From Staphylococcus pettenkoferi (lineage in GTDB: Bacteria; Bacillota; Bacilli; Staphylococcales; Staphylococcaceae): 64,000 nt of DNA. Position numbers and translations under genes: made by a program. Numbering within the stretch: the stretch's first letter is position 1; each line of letters opens with the position of its first letter. Below the pieces are notes generated by a model. It saw only the letters and a list, made by a program, of their open reading frames with translations, had not been told where the DNA came from and did no database searches. Below are positions 55,110-63,790 of the stretch, in pieces. The stretch is taken from NCBI RefSeq assembly GCF_002902685.1, contig NZ_PPRN01000013.1, positions 32,453-96,452 on the forward strand, given 5' to 3'.

Positions 55110-56234
55110 ATGAAAATTGGTATTGTTGGCGCCGGTATCGGTGGCCTCACTGCAGCAGCACTGTTTCATGAACAAGGACATGAGGTTAAAGTATTTGAAA
55201 AAGAGCCTGAAATCAAAGAGCTAGGTGCCGGTATCGGTATAGGTGACAATGTCTTAGATAAATTAGGCAATCATGATTTAGCTAAAGGGATTAAAAATGC
55301 GGGACAAATTATTAAACAAATGGCGATTTACGATGAAGCACAACATCCACTTTCAACAGTAGAGTTGAAAAAGAATAGCGTCAATCTCACGTTAAAACGA
55401 CAAACACTTATCGATGTGATTGCTTCATACGTACCCGATTACGCTATATATACAAATCACCGTGTTACTAAAATGGAGAATAGCGATATGAAAGTGACGC
55501 TTCATTTTGCGAATCAAGAACCAGAGACGTTCGATTTATGTATTGGTTCAGATGGCATTCATTCCATCATTCGTGAGACAGTCGCACCGAAAGCGAAATT
55601 GAATTACCAAGGTTATACTGTGTTTCGCGGCATGGTGGAAGATGTTCAACTTGAGGACACGCATATTGCGCGCGAATATTGGGGTACGAAAGGGCGTGTA
55701 GGCATCGTTCCTCTTCTAAATAACCAAGCATATTGGTTCATTTCAATCAATGCGAAAGAGCGCGACGTGGCGTTAAGTGCTTATGGTAAGCCACATTTAC
55801 AAGCGCGTTTTAACCATTATCCAGATGAAGTACGCCAAGTGTTAGACAAACAAAGTGAAACTGGCATCTTACAACACGATATGTACGATTTGAAACCGTT
55901 GAACGATTTCGTCTATCAACGTACGATTCTGCTCGGTGACGCAGCGCACGCGACGACACCTAATATGGGACAGGGTGCAGGTCAAGCGATGGAAGATGCA
56001 ATCGTGTTAACCAACTGCTTTAAACACTATGACTTTAATGAGAGCTTGAAGCGGTATAACAAGTTGCGCGTGGGTCATACTGCGAAAGTAATTAAGCGTT
56101 CTAGAAAGATTGGTAAACTCGCGCAGCATACCAATCCGTTCGTGGTAGCCGTGCGTAACTTTATCGCGAAGTTGTTACCAAATTCCTACGGGGCACGTCA
56201 GACGAAGTTCTTGTATAAAAGTAAAGCGAAATAA
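55110..56234 (+). CDS. FAD-dependent monooxygenase
   Basis: The 374-residue flavoprotein has the Rossmann start GIVGAGIGGLTAAALFHEQG, EKEPE, then FCIGSDG-type segment LCIGSDGIHSIIR and the C-terminal GDAAHATTPNMGQGAGQAMEDA, all marks of the UbiH/PHBH class. It hydroxylates an aromatic or hydrophobic substrate using NAD(P)H. ATTGAGGTG precedes the ATG. No neighbouring gene suggests the substrate. Terminator follows. Confidence 0.9.
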   Translation: MKIGIVGAGIGGLTAAALFHEQGHEVKVFEKEPEIKELGAGIGIGDNVLDKLGNHDLAKGIKNAGQIIKQMAIYDEAQHPLSTVELKKNSVNLTLKRQTLIDVIASYVPDYAIYTNHRVTKMENSDMKVTLHFANQEPETFDLCIGSDGIHSIIRETVAPKAKLNYQGYTVFRGMVEDVQLEDTHIAREYWGTKGRVGIVPLLNNQAYWFISINAKERDVALSAYGKPHLQARFNHYPDEVRQVLDKQSETGILQHDMYDLKPLNDFVYQRTILLGDAAHATTPNMGQGAGQAMEDAIVLTNCFKHYDFNESLKRYNKLRVGHTAKVIKRSRKIGKLAQHTNPFVVAVRNFIAKLLPNSYGARQTKFLYKSKAK

Positions 56235-56240
56235 AGATGC

Positions 56241-56279
56241 AAAAAGACAGGTAAGGGACTTGAGCCTTACCTGTCTTTT
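56241..56279. terminator. Terminator between monooxygenase and dehydrogenase genes
   Basis: AAAAGACAGGTAAGG pairs with CCTTACCTGTCTTTT, with A-rich and T-rich flanks; acts on both convergent genes. Confidence 0.88.
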
Positions 56280-56305
56280 ATCATTTCAATAGCGTTTGAA
56301 ATCAA

Positions 56306-57265
56306 TTATTTATTTACTACGTATTTTGGTTCTTCACCATTCATCTTACTAATCGCATCGTTAGCAACGATACGTGCCATCATATCACGTGCTTCGAATG
56401 TCGCGTTACCGATGTGCGGTGTAATGACCACGTTATCAAGTGATTTAAGCTCGTCATTGATTTCTGGTTCGAATTCGAACACGTCTAGTGCAGCACCTTC
56501 GATTTCTTTCGCTTTCAATGCATCTACTAATGCTTGCTCGTTCACGATAGGACCACGTGCTGCGTTAATGAGGTAACTTGTAGATTTCATTTTCTTGAAT
56601 TGTTCTGTATCGAAACTATGGTGTAATTCTGGTTTGTAAGCTGTATTAATTGTCACGAAATCAGATTTTTCGATGAGTGTATCGAAGTCTACATATTTCG
56701 CACCAATTTCACGTTCTTTTTCAGGTTTTTGATGTGGACCTGTGTAAAGAATATTCATATCGAATGCTTTCGCACGTTTGGCAACAGCGCCACCGATTTC
56801 ACCTAAACCTACAATACCGATTGTCTTACCTGAAACTTCACGTCCACGGAAGAATAGGGGCGCCCAACCGTCGAAACCTTTCGTACGGCATAATTGATCA
56901 CCTTCAACAATACGACGTGCTGAAGCTAGAACAAGTGCGAATGTTAATTCAGCAGTTGCAGCCGTAGATGCTTTCGGCGTATTGGTAACGTCGATATCTT
57001 TTTCACGTGCATAATCTACATCAACGTTGTTAAAGCCAGCACCATAGTTAGTGATAATCTTCAAGTTACTACCTGCATCAATGACTTCTTTATCTACATT
57101 GGTAGACAATAAACTGATTAAGACATCAGCGTCTTTCACGCCTTCTTTCAACGTCTCTTGATCAATGATACCTTCTCCATCGTAAACATCGACCTCATAG
57201 CCTTGGTCTTGGAGAAGATCTAAGCCTTCTTGAGGAATGGCTCCTGCGATATATACTTTTACCAT
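56306..57265 (-). CDS. D-isomer-specific 2-hydroxyacid dehydrogenase
   Basis: The 319-residue enzyme has the NAD domain start GIVGLGEIGGAVAKRA, the substrate-binding arginine in NAARGPIVNEQAL, and catalytic Glu and His in FEFEPEIND and ITPHIGNATFEA. It reduces a 2-ketoacid such as glyoxylate, pyruvate or hydroxypyruvate. ATG 57265 follows AAGGAAGTG; a longer frame begins at 57337 but lacks a ribosome site and is not conserved in type. It is a single gene. Confidence 0.93.
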   Translation of the reverse strand: MVKVYIAGAIPQEGLDLLQDQGYEVDVYDGEGIIDQETLKEGVKDADVLISLLSTNVDKEVIDAGSNLKIITNYGAGFNNVDVDYAREKDIDVTNTPKASTAATAELTFALVLASARRIVEGDQLCRTKGFDGWAPLFFRGREVSGKTIGIVGLGEIGGAVAKRAKAFDMNILYTGPHQKPEKEREIGAKYVDFDTLIEKSDFVTINTAYKPELHHSFDTEQFKKMKSTSYLINAARGPIVNEQALVDALKAKEIEGAALDVFEFEPEINDELKSLDNVVITPHIGNATFEARDMMARIVANDAISKMNGEEPKYVVNK

Positions 57266-57545
57266 TATAATCACTTCCTTTATCGTTAAGTATACCGAAA
57301 CCCTGTTCAATAAACAAACAAATCTATATTGTTTCACAGCGTTTTTGGTTTAGAAATATATTTTGTAGCGTAATTATAGTAATGCATTTAGTTGGTGATA
57401 ATAGTTCGACCTGTGTGATGCAGCGTTTTTATGCATTTTAACTTTAGCTATTTTTAAAATGACTCTAGTGAAAGTTTGCACTACTGACTTTTACCATGAG
57501 TAGATGAAAAGTCTAAAAAATAAGCCTTCTACTATATATTTATCA

Positions 57546-57860
57546 TTAATTAATGAGCTTTAAACCTATAACCGCTATAATGATTAAAGCAATAAAGGAA
57601 ATGCGTTTCGCGCTGCGTGATTCGTTATAAAAGAGCATACCGATAATCGCACCGCCACATGTACCGATACCTGTCCAAATTGCATAAGCTGTGCCCATTG
57701 GGATATCGTACATCGATAACTTGAGTATGAGGAAGCTGCAGATAAAGGCCAGACCTAATAAGATGATTAAGGATTGCTTCTTAGTGCGGTTGATTTCGTT
57801 GAGAATAATCACCCCGATAATCTCGAACACACCAGCAATCATTAAATAAATCCAAGCCAT
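57546..57860 (-). CDS. Small multidrug resistance (SMR) transporter subunit
   Basis: The 104-residue protein has four membrane helices with the SMR start AWIYLMIAGVFEIIGVIIL, where the conserved Glu14-type residue is in GVFEIIG, and GTAYAIWTGIGTCGGAIIG. It overlaps the upstream SMR gene by its ATG (TAATG), so the two should form a heterodimer as in YkkCD or EbrAB. SMR pairs export cationic compounds or guanidinium by proton exchange. Confidence 0.9.
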   Translation of the reverse strand: MAWIYLMIAGVFEIIGVIILNEINRTKKQSLIILLGLAFICSFLILKLSMYDIPMGTAYAIWTGIGTCGGAIIGMLFYNESRSAKRISFIALIIIAVIGLKLIN

Positions 57861-58180
57861 TATGATTCCTCCTGTTCTGTCGTCATTTGAAGACCTAATA
57901 TGCCGACGATGAGTAAGATGAGAAGGACGACCTTACTGAAACTTAAGGTATCGCCATGAATAAAGATGTCGACTAGTACTGTACCAATTGCGCCCATACC
58001 GACAAAGACAGTATAAGCAGTACCGACAGGCAAGTGTTTACTTGCTGAAAGTATGAGATAGAAACTTAACGCAATTAAGATGAGCGTTACAATCCACGTT
58101 GGTATATTATGTGCATGATTCATACTAGTGACCCACATGATTTCAACGAGGCCAGCTACAAAGACTTTTAACCATTGCAT
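57860..58180 (-). CDS. SMR transporter subunit (SugE/Gdx-like)
   Basis: The 106-residue protein has four helices, the conserved Glu in GLVEIMWVTSM and LPVGTAYTVFVGMGAIGTV, resembling SugE/Gdx more than its partner. It has a short charged C-terminal tail. AGGAGGTAATTAAG precedes the ATG. Cotranscribed with and overlapping the second SMR gene. No guanidine riboswitch motif is seen upstream. Confidence 0.9.
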   Translation of the reverse strand: MQWLKVFVAGLVEIMWVTSMNHAHNIPTWIVTLILIALSFYLILSASKHLPVGTAYTVFVGMGAIGTVLVDIFIHGDTLSFSKVVLLILLIVGILGLQMTTEQEES

Positions 58181-58261
58181 CTTAATTACCTCCTTCTTCC
58201 AACTTTGCTATTTTCTCAAATTCCTATGCAAACTGCAATTTAACCCTTTTGGTTAAAATGA

Positions 58262-58313
58262 AAAACTCAACCTTTAGCGTTTGAATGTGGCGAAACGCGT
58301 AAAAGATTGAGTT
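58262..58313. terminator. Hairpin between the two membrane-protein loci
   Basis: AACTCAA pairs with TTGAGTT, and AGCGTTT with AAACGC inside. The downstream tail on the minus strand is short. It may end the gene at 58336-58884. Confidence 0.5.
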
Positions 58314-58335
58314 GATGTTCAAAAAATTATAATCA

Positions 58336-58884
58336 TCATTCTTCTTTGTATTTAAGATATTTAAAGGATAGTGGGACGTGAAAAAACTGTCCTTGAAGTG
58401 TCCTCTCTATGCCGAATATCGATATGATTAATATTAAAACTGCAATGATCGGAACGATGATGATGATACTTGCAAAGATTCCAATTGTGATACACATTAG
58501 AGCGTATTCGTCGGTTGGGGCGTCACAAATTAACCATATTATCGTTATAAACGCTAAAATAACGATTACCCACCAAAATAATAATGAGAGAGTGTAATTA
58601 AGTACGGCTCTACCTACATTATCAATAAAGTTCGAATTTTTCCGTTTATATAGCCATAGGACTAACCAAATAATATAAGGCACAACGATACATGTGATAA
58701 GAATGCTTAAAAATTCAAAGATATACTTACCGAATAGAATAATTAGTTGAAACAAACCTAGCATTAATAGAAATATGAATATTGATAATATAAGATTTGG
58801 CAAATAAAATATCATGGCTATGTGTCTCTCGCCTTTAGTTGGACTAGATTCAGTGTATATAGCTCTTTCTTGTTGTTCTATCAT
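58336..58884 (-). CDS. DUF4870-like membrane protein
   Basis: The 182-residue protein has four or five helices, a polar start (MIEQQERAIYTESSPTKGERHIA) and a family-like FIDNVGRAVLNYTLSLLFWW in the middle. The C-terminus FHVPLSFKYLKYKEE matches the end of its neighbour (FHVPMSFKIL), so they are paralogues. AAAGGGAGTCATCG precedes the ATG. DUF4870 members are of unknown function; relation to this family is by pattern recognition only. Confidence 0.75.
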   Translation of the reverse strand: MIEQQERAIYTESSPTKGERHIAMIFYLPNLILSIFIFLLMLGLFQLIILFGKYIFEFLSILITCIVVPYIIWLVLWLYKRKNSNFIDNVGRAVLNYTLSLLFWWVIVILAFITIIWLICDAPTDEYALMCITIGIFASIIIIVPIIAVLILIISIFGIERTLQGQFFHVPLSFKYLKYKEE

Positions 58885-58933
58885 CGATGACTCCCTTTCT
58901 ATATTTGTTTTGATAGCTGTGATTCAACGTACA

Positions 58934-59525
58934 TTATCTCAATATTTTAAAAGACATGGGCACGTGAAACACTTTTCCAAAGCCAGCCATAACTGCACCG
59001 ATAAGTGAAAATATTAAAAATAAAAACACGAAAAACAACATAAAAACTGGCGCAGAGAATATGATAAAAAAGATACTCGGCTCTAATTCTTGAGTATCGA
59101 TTACTTTACCAACGGCTAAAAGTGCCAATCCTAAAGCTAAAGTTATGAAAATGGTCCAAAGGATTATCGAAATACAAAAATTAAAGTAAGCCTTTCCAAT
59201 CTGATTGACGAAAGTTGACTGCTTTCGAATGAAAAGCCATTGCACTAACGAAATCACAAAAGCGACAAAGAAACCAATGATAATGCTGATGAAAAAAATT
59301 CTTGTACATATCTAAAGATGTGTCTACATAAGTCAGTTTATTATAAATCTTCATCACAATATAGCCGAAGACAAGAATTGATAAGTAAAGGCCTACTCCT
59401 ATGAGTCGTTCTTTAATATCAGGTTGCGTTTGAGGTTTTTGAGTCTTGCTTTGACCGGTATTTTTTTGACCAGGCTTGCTCCGATCAGTCTCGTTCTGAA
59501 GCGAAGTTTCTTGTTGTTCTGTCAT
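58934..59525 (-). pseudogene. DUF4870-like membrane protein, frameshifted in a 7-T run
   Basis: The start ATG 59525 (MTEQQETSLQ) leads a polar Gln/Thr/Lys-rich segment then a helix (GLYLSILVFGYIVM). At the run of seven A on the + strand (59292-59298) the frame goes out of phase: with six, the protein would continue FFISIIIGFFVAFVISLVQW into the open frame that ends FHVPMSFKILR at 58934. The downstream half is intact in another frame. It is a paralogue of the gene at 58336-58884. Could be a true frameshift, slippage or an assembly error. Confidence 0.75.
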
Positions 59526-59610
59526 TGTTGCCACCCTTTCTGATGTAGTAACTATAACTATACCAAAAGACTCTGAATTTATGTATAACTATTTAGAAAG
59601 TTAAATGTTG

Positions 59611-59668
59611 TGAAAGCACTTACGTCGAGGTGAACTTGTTGTTAGAATACCCCATATGTCTAACAACA
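59611..59668 (+). promoter_or_regulatory. Palindromic sites upstream of the opine-like operon
   Basis: TGAAAGCACTTACG (59611-59624) resembles cre except at the central G. TGTTGTTAGA (59637-59646) and TCTAACAACA (59659-59668) form a perfect 10-bp inverted repeat with a 12-bp centre. It lacks a T-run, so an operator or leader hairpin rather than a terminator. The nearest -10 is TATAGT near 59711. Confidence 0.5.
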
Positions 59669-59759
59669 TCAGATAGGTGGTTTAATCTTCAAGTCAGAAA
59701 GGTAAATACCTATAGTGAAATATTTTATTGCCATATACAAAGAAAGAAGGGAATAATAC

Positions 59760-60830
59760 ATGAAGATTGCAATTGTAGGTTCTGGTAACGGGGCAGTGAC
59801 TGCTGCACTCGATATGTACACGAAAGGACATCAAGTGAGACTCTACTGTCGAAATCAGTCGCTACATAAATTTGATAAAGCCTTTGAAGAAGGTGGCTTT
59901 ACCTTTAATAACGAAGGAGACGAACAGTTTGTAGAGTTCACTGATATTAGTGATGACATGGAATACGTACTTGAAGGAGCTGAAGTTGTTCAAGTGATTA
60001 TTCCTTCATCATTTATAGAACACTATGCTTATACGATGGCACCATTTGTCACAAACGAGCAGCTGATCTTCTTTAATATGGCTGCAGCTATGGGTTCAAT
60101 CCGTTTTATCAACGTGCTTGAAGATATGCATATTGATACGATGCCAAAGTTTGCTGAAGCGAATACGCTCACATATGGTACGCGCGTGAACTTTGACAAA
60201 GCGCTTGTCGATCTGTCATTAAATGTGCGCAAAGTTCATTTTTCAACTTACGACAAGGATTACTTAAGCGATAGTTTTGATAAAATTGAAACAATTTATC
60301 CTTACATCGTGAAGGAAGAAAGTCTCATGAAGACAAATCTAGAAAATGGTAATCCTGAAGTGCATCCAGGGCCAACGCTACTTAATGTTGGACGTATCGA
60401 TTATGCAGACGAATTTAGATTGTATGAAGAAGGGATTACGAAACATACCGTACGCCTGCTTCATGCAGTAGAGCTTGAACGTCTCTCACTCGGACGTAAA
60501 CTCGGGTTCGAATTGTCTACAGCGAAAGAAGCACGTATCGAACGTGGTTACCTTGAACGACAATATGAAGATGAACCATTGAATCGCTTGTTTAACACGA
60601 GTCCGGTCTTCTCACATATTCCGGGCCCAAACAAAGTGAAGAATCGTTATCTGACTGAAGATATCGCATACGGCCTCGTACTGTGGTCTAGTTTAGGACG
60701 TGAAATAGGGGTGTCTACGCCTAATATAGATGCGATTATTGTCATTGCTTCAACGATTCTAGAACGGGATTTCTTTGAAGAAGGACTAACAGTAGAAGAA
60801 CTTGGACTAGAGAAACTTGGCTTAGACTAA
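59760..60830 (+). CDS. NAD/NADP octopine/nopaline dehydrogenase-family protein
   Basis: The 356-residue protein has an N-terminal Rossmann fold (IAIVGSGNGAVTAALDMYTKGH), then an opine-dehydrogenase C-terminal domain with the signature EVHPGPTLLNVGRI, whose His is the catalytic one. Such enzymes reductively join an amino acid to a 2-ketoacid to make an opine. It differs from the staphylopine enzyme CntM, which belongs to another family. GAAGGGAATAAT precedes the ATG. An NhaC transporter follows 21 bp later, so the two probably form an operon. Confidence 0.85.
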   Translation: MKIAIVGSGNGAVTAALDMYTKGHQVRLYCRNQSLHKFDKAFEEGGFTFNNEGDEQFVEFTDISDDMEYVLEGAEVVQVIIPSSFIEHYAYTMAPFVTNEQLIFFNMAAAMGSIRFINVLEDMHIDTMPKFAEANTLTYGTRVNFDKALVDLSLNVRKVHFSTYDKDYLSDSFDKIETIYPYIVKEESLMKTNLENGNPEVHPGPTLLNVGRIDYADEFRLYEEGITKHTVRLLHAVELERLSLGRKLGFELSTAKEARIERGYLERQYEDEPLNRLFNTSPVFSHIPGPNKVKNRYLTEDIAYGLVLWSSLGREIGVSTPNIDAIIVIASTILERDFFEEGLTVEELGLEKLGLD

Positions 60831-60851
60831 TTCAATACGAGGGGGATGTGT

Positions 60852-62270
60852 ATGAAGCGACAACCAACGTTACTCGAAGCATTATCCACGATCATCGTCA
60901 TGGTGATCATTGTCATCGTAGGATTCGTTGGGTTTGAAATACCAATACAAGCATTATTGATATTATCATCTGCATACGCAGTATTTATCGCGAAACGCGT
61001 AGGATTGAATTGGAAAGATTTAGAAGAAGGGATTACGAAGCGACTAGCTACGGCGATGCCAGCGATCTTCATCATTCTATCTGTCGGGATTATCGTCGGT
61101 AGTTGGATGTATTCAGGTACAGTGCCTGCTTTGATCTATTACGGGTTAGAATTTTTAAATCCTAACTACTTTCTCGTCTCCGCCTTCGTCATTTGTGCAG
61201 TGACGTCTGTAGCCACAGGTACCGCATGGGGCTCAGCTTCCACTGGCGGTATTGCCCTGATGGCGATTGCTCATCAACTCGGTATACATGAAGGTATGGC
61301 AGCTGGCGCAATTATTGCCGGCGCGGTCTTTGGGGATAAAATGTCTCCGCTTTCAGATACGACGAACTTGGCCGCTTTAGTGACGAAAGTTAATATCTTC
61401 GCGCACATCAAAGCGATGGTATGGACGACAGTGCCTGCATCTATCGTAGGACTTATCGTGTGGTTCTTTGCTGGCCGTCAATTCGGCGGAAGTGCGAGAT
61501 CGAAACAGATTAACGAAATGCTACATGAACTGAGTACCATTTATCACATCAACTTCTTTACTTGGGTACCGGTCATCGTTATTATCGCTTGCTTATTACT
61601 TAAATTTGATACCGTTCCAGCGATGCTCATTTCAAGTTTGAGCGCGATCATCATCGGATGGGCGAACAATGGCTTTAATATCGTCGATGGCTTCAAGGCA
61701 ACATTTGATGGCTTTACTAAAGGTATGGTAAGCAGTAACGACCATGTTTCAAGTAAAGTAGCAACCTTGATTGAGCAGGGTGGCATGATGAGTATGACTG
61801 AGATCATCGTGACCATCTTCTGTGGTTACGCTTTCGCAGGTATCGTGGAGCGTTCGGGCTGTCTAGATGTGATTCTGCACAAGATTTCTAGCAACATTCA
61901 CTCTGTCGGTCAGCTCATCCTAGCGACCGTCATTGGCGGTTTGATGATGGTGCTTGCAGCAGGTGTGGCTTCCGTCGTGATCATCATGGTCGGCGTCTTA
62001 ATGATGGATATGTATAATAAAATGAATCTTGACCGTACGAACCTATCACGTACACTAGAGGATTCTGGTACGATGATTATTCCATTGATACCGTGGGGCA
62101 CATCCGGGATTTATTATACTAAACAATTGGGTGTGTCATTCGACCAATTCTTCATTTGGACAATACCATGTTACCTTTGTATCGTCTTCGCATTAATTTA
62201 CGGCTTTACAGGTATAGGTATTAAAAAAGTGAAACAACAAGACAAGGCTTCACAAGGTTCCGAAGCATAA
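60852..62270 (+). CDS. NhaC-superfamily transporter paired with the opine-dehydrogenase-like enzyme
   Basis: The 472-residue protein has about 11 helices and motifs VTSVATGTAWGSASTGGIALMAIA, GAVFGDKMSPLSDTTNLAA and IPWGTSGIYYTKQLG, all typical of NhaC transporters. ATG 60852 is 6 bases after GAGGGGG; the ATG at 60846 abuts it. Paired with the enzyme upstream, it may move an amino acid, keto acid or opine in exchange for Na+ or protons, which is inference. It shares only the family with the SAM-controlled NhaC protein at 31703. Confidence 0.9.
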   Translation: MKRQPTLLEALSTIIVMVIIVIVGFVGFEIPIQALLILSSAYAVFIAKRVGLNWKDLEEGITKRLATAMPAIFIILSVGIIVGSWMYSGTVPALIYYGLEFLNPNYFLVSAFVICAVTSVATGTAWGSASTGGIALMAIAHQLGIHEGMAAGAIIAGAVFGDKMSPLSDTTNLAALVTKVNIFAHIKAMVWTTVPASIVGLIVWFFAGRQFGGSARSKQINEMLHELSTIYHINFFTWVPVIVIIACLLLKFDTVPAMLISSLSAIIIGWANNGFNIVDGFKATFDGFTKGMVSSNDHVSSKVATLIEQGGMMSMTEIIVTIFCGYAFAGIVERSGCLDVILHKISSNIHSVGQLILATVIGGLMMVLAAGVASVVIIMVGVLMMDMYNKMNLDRTNLSRTLEDSGTMIIPLIPWGTSGIYYTKQLGVSFDQFFIWTIPCYLCIVFALIYGFTGIGIKKVKQQDKASQGSEA

Positions 62271-62293
62271 CAATATGAAATAGAAATGAATGA

Positions 62294-62337
62294 GGGATTG
62301 AGGTGAAAGCGAGGGCATTTCACTTCAATCCTTTTTT
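62294..62337 (+). terminator. Terminator of the opine-like operon
   Basis: GGATTGAGGTGAAA pairs with TTTCACTTCAATCC, ending in T6. Confidence 0.88.
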
Positions 62338-62479
62338 ATAGAATATGGGCAAATTTCAAAATTGAAATTGCGGAAATTAACGGTATGAGTGACTGGTGTG
62401 TAGGTTATATAAAAAATTAAATAGATTTGCAGTATTTAAGTTTAAAATAGTAGTAAGAGGATAAAGTGTAGTAGAGACG

Positions 62480-62642
62480 TTGAGATGACGATACATAGTA
62501 ATATAAGTAGTGGTATTACTATAACGGAGAGCGAGTCATCTCGCGTCATGTAGATAATAATTAAATATCCTTCTATTATCTATTTGGAGACAGTTTTGTA
62601 TTGTGTTTTTGTAGCGATTTTGCAATGCAAAACTGTTTTTTG
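62480..62642 (+). ncRNA. Candidate small RNA upstream of ssaA
   Basis: A strong terminator (ACAGTTTTGTATTG/CAATGCAAAACTGT, 62590-62636, followed by T6) stands 250 bp past the preceding gene's own terminator with no open frame between. Upstream are GCGAG/CTCGC (62531-62544) and AGATAATA/TATTATCT (62552-62581). A weak promoter is TTGAGA near 62480, then TATAAG after 16 bp. The 5' end and existence of the RNA are uncertain. Gap 62271-62837. Confidence 0.45.
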
Positions 62643-62780
62643 TATGTAGTTGAAATATGTTTAATTTCGATATATTCTCATCGCTAAGTCGGCGAGCAAT
62701 CAACATAACGTAATACATTTTGTTTTCATTCAACAATCTTCCTTTTTCTAAACAAAATCATTTTATTAGTGCTGTAAAAT

Positions 62781-62821
62781 AAAAAAAGCTTTAACCAACA
62801 CTGAAGTATTGGCTAAAGCTT
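62781..62821 (-). terminator. ssaA terminator
   Basis: Reading leftward, AAGCTTTAGCCAA pairs with TTGGTTAAAGCTT, followed by T-rich sequence. Confidence 0.85.
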
Positions 62822-62837
62822 GAAAGACATGTCTCTA

Positions 62838-63602
62838 TTAGTGAATGAAGTTGTAGCTTGCTGCTTGGCTAGCTGAGATTGTACGTGAAGTAACAACACC
62901 AGGACCGTGACCATAGTTCATTTCAGATACACGGATTGAACCGTTGCTGTTCACGCTTTCAACGTATGCTACGTGACCGAAAGCACCTGCTGAAGATTGC
63001 ATGATGGCACCTGCTGATGGGCGGTTGTTTACAGTGTAACCTGAAGCTGCTGCTGCGTTAGCCCAGTTGTTCGCGTTACCCCAAGTTGAACCGATCTTAC
63101 CACCTACACGATCAAACACGTAATAAGTACATTGACCAGCAGTGTAGTAGTTTGCAGATGAACCAGAAGTACGTGCGATAGAGTTAGCAGAGCTTGATGG
63201 TGCTGCTGTAGTTGTTACATGTACGTTGTGGCTAGAAGTTGTTGGTGCTGCACCACGTCCGCCAGTTTGGTAGCTTGTGTAAGATGGCGCACTGTAGTTG
63301 CTGTAATGACCATAGCTTGAATTATTGTTAGCAGTATAGCCTGAATAGTTATTATTAGCGTAACCGTAGTTAGCAAAGTTTCCGTAAGATTGTTGATCTT
63401 CTACTTGATTTGGATTCCAATTACCTTTCCAAGTGTAGTGGTAGTTGCCTTGTGCATCTATCCAATATGTGTACTCGTAAGATGTTGGGTCGTTAGGATT
63501 ATATCCTCCTTGATGATCCTCGGCAGCATGCGCATCGTTATGTGCGAATGCAAATGTAGCAATTCCTGCAGTAGCGATTGTAGCTGTAGCGATTTTTTTC
63601 AT
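62838..63602 (-). CDS. ssaA: Secreted CHAP-domain peptidoglycan hydrolase SsaA
   Basis: The 254-residue protein has a signal peptide (cleavage after AHA, about residue 27), then a Tyr/Asn/Gly/Ser-rich linker of about 110 residues containing [22 protein letters not shown] and NYS repeats. The CHAP domain ends the protein: catalytic Cys in [11 protein letters not shown], His in GHVAYVESV, Asn in VSEMNYG. CHAP amidases cleave stem peptides or cross-bridges. AGGAGGATATTTTT precedes the ATG. A WalR-type site lies 170 bp upstream. In S. aureus ssaA is WalKR-controlled. Confidence 0.93.
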   Translation of the reverse strand: MKKIATATIATAGIATFAFAHNDAHAAEDHQGGYNPNDPTSYEYTYWIDAQGNYHYTWKGNWNPNQVEDQQSYGNFANYGYANNNYSGYTANNNSSYGHYSNYSAPSYTSYQTGGRGAAPTTSSHNVHVTTTAAPSSSANSIARTSGSSANYYTAGQCTYYVFDRVGGKIGSTWGNANNWANAAAASGYTVNNRPSAGAIMQSSAGAFGHVAYVESVNSNGSIRVSEMNYGHGPGVVTSRTISASQAASYNFIH

Positions 63603-63773
63603 TGTAAAAATATCCTCCTAATATTCCAATAAGTATTGTTATATAAAGTTGAACTACCATCTTCGTCTTGAAAAGATCGAGAACCCAGACGATAAATTCA
63701 TTTGTACTTAGTTGCAAAGTGAAAGTTTTTTGACGCGTTCTACTCTACCAGAAAATATTGCTTTTGTGTGGTT

Positions 63774-63790
63774 TGTTAACGATTTGTAAT
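63774..63790 (+). promoter_or_regulatory. WalR-type binding site
   Basis: TGTTAA, 5 bp, TGTAAT fits the WalR pattern TGTWAH-N5-TGTWAH exactly. It lies 172 bp upstream of ssaA, in the reverse orientation, which occurs for known WalR targets. I see nothing else coding in 63603-64000. Confidence 0.55.

Noticed and set aside
58181..58335. Guanidine riboswitch before the SMR pair
   Set aside because: None of the ykkC-type conserved words (for example the ACGR/AGGGTNCCG core) is present.
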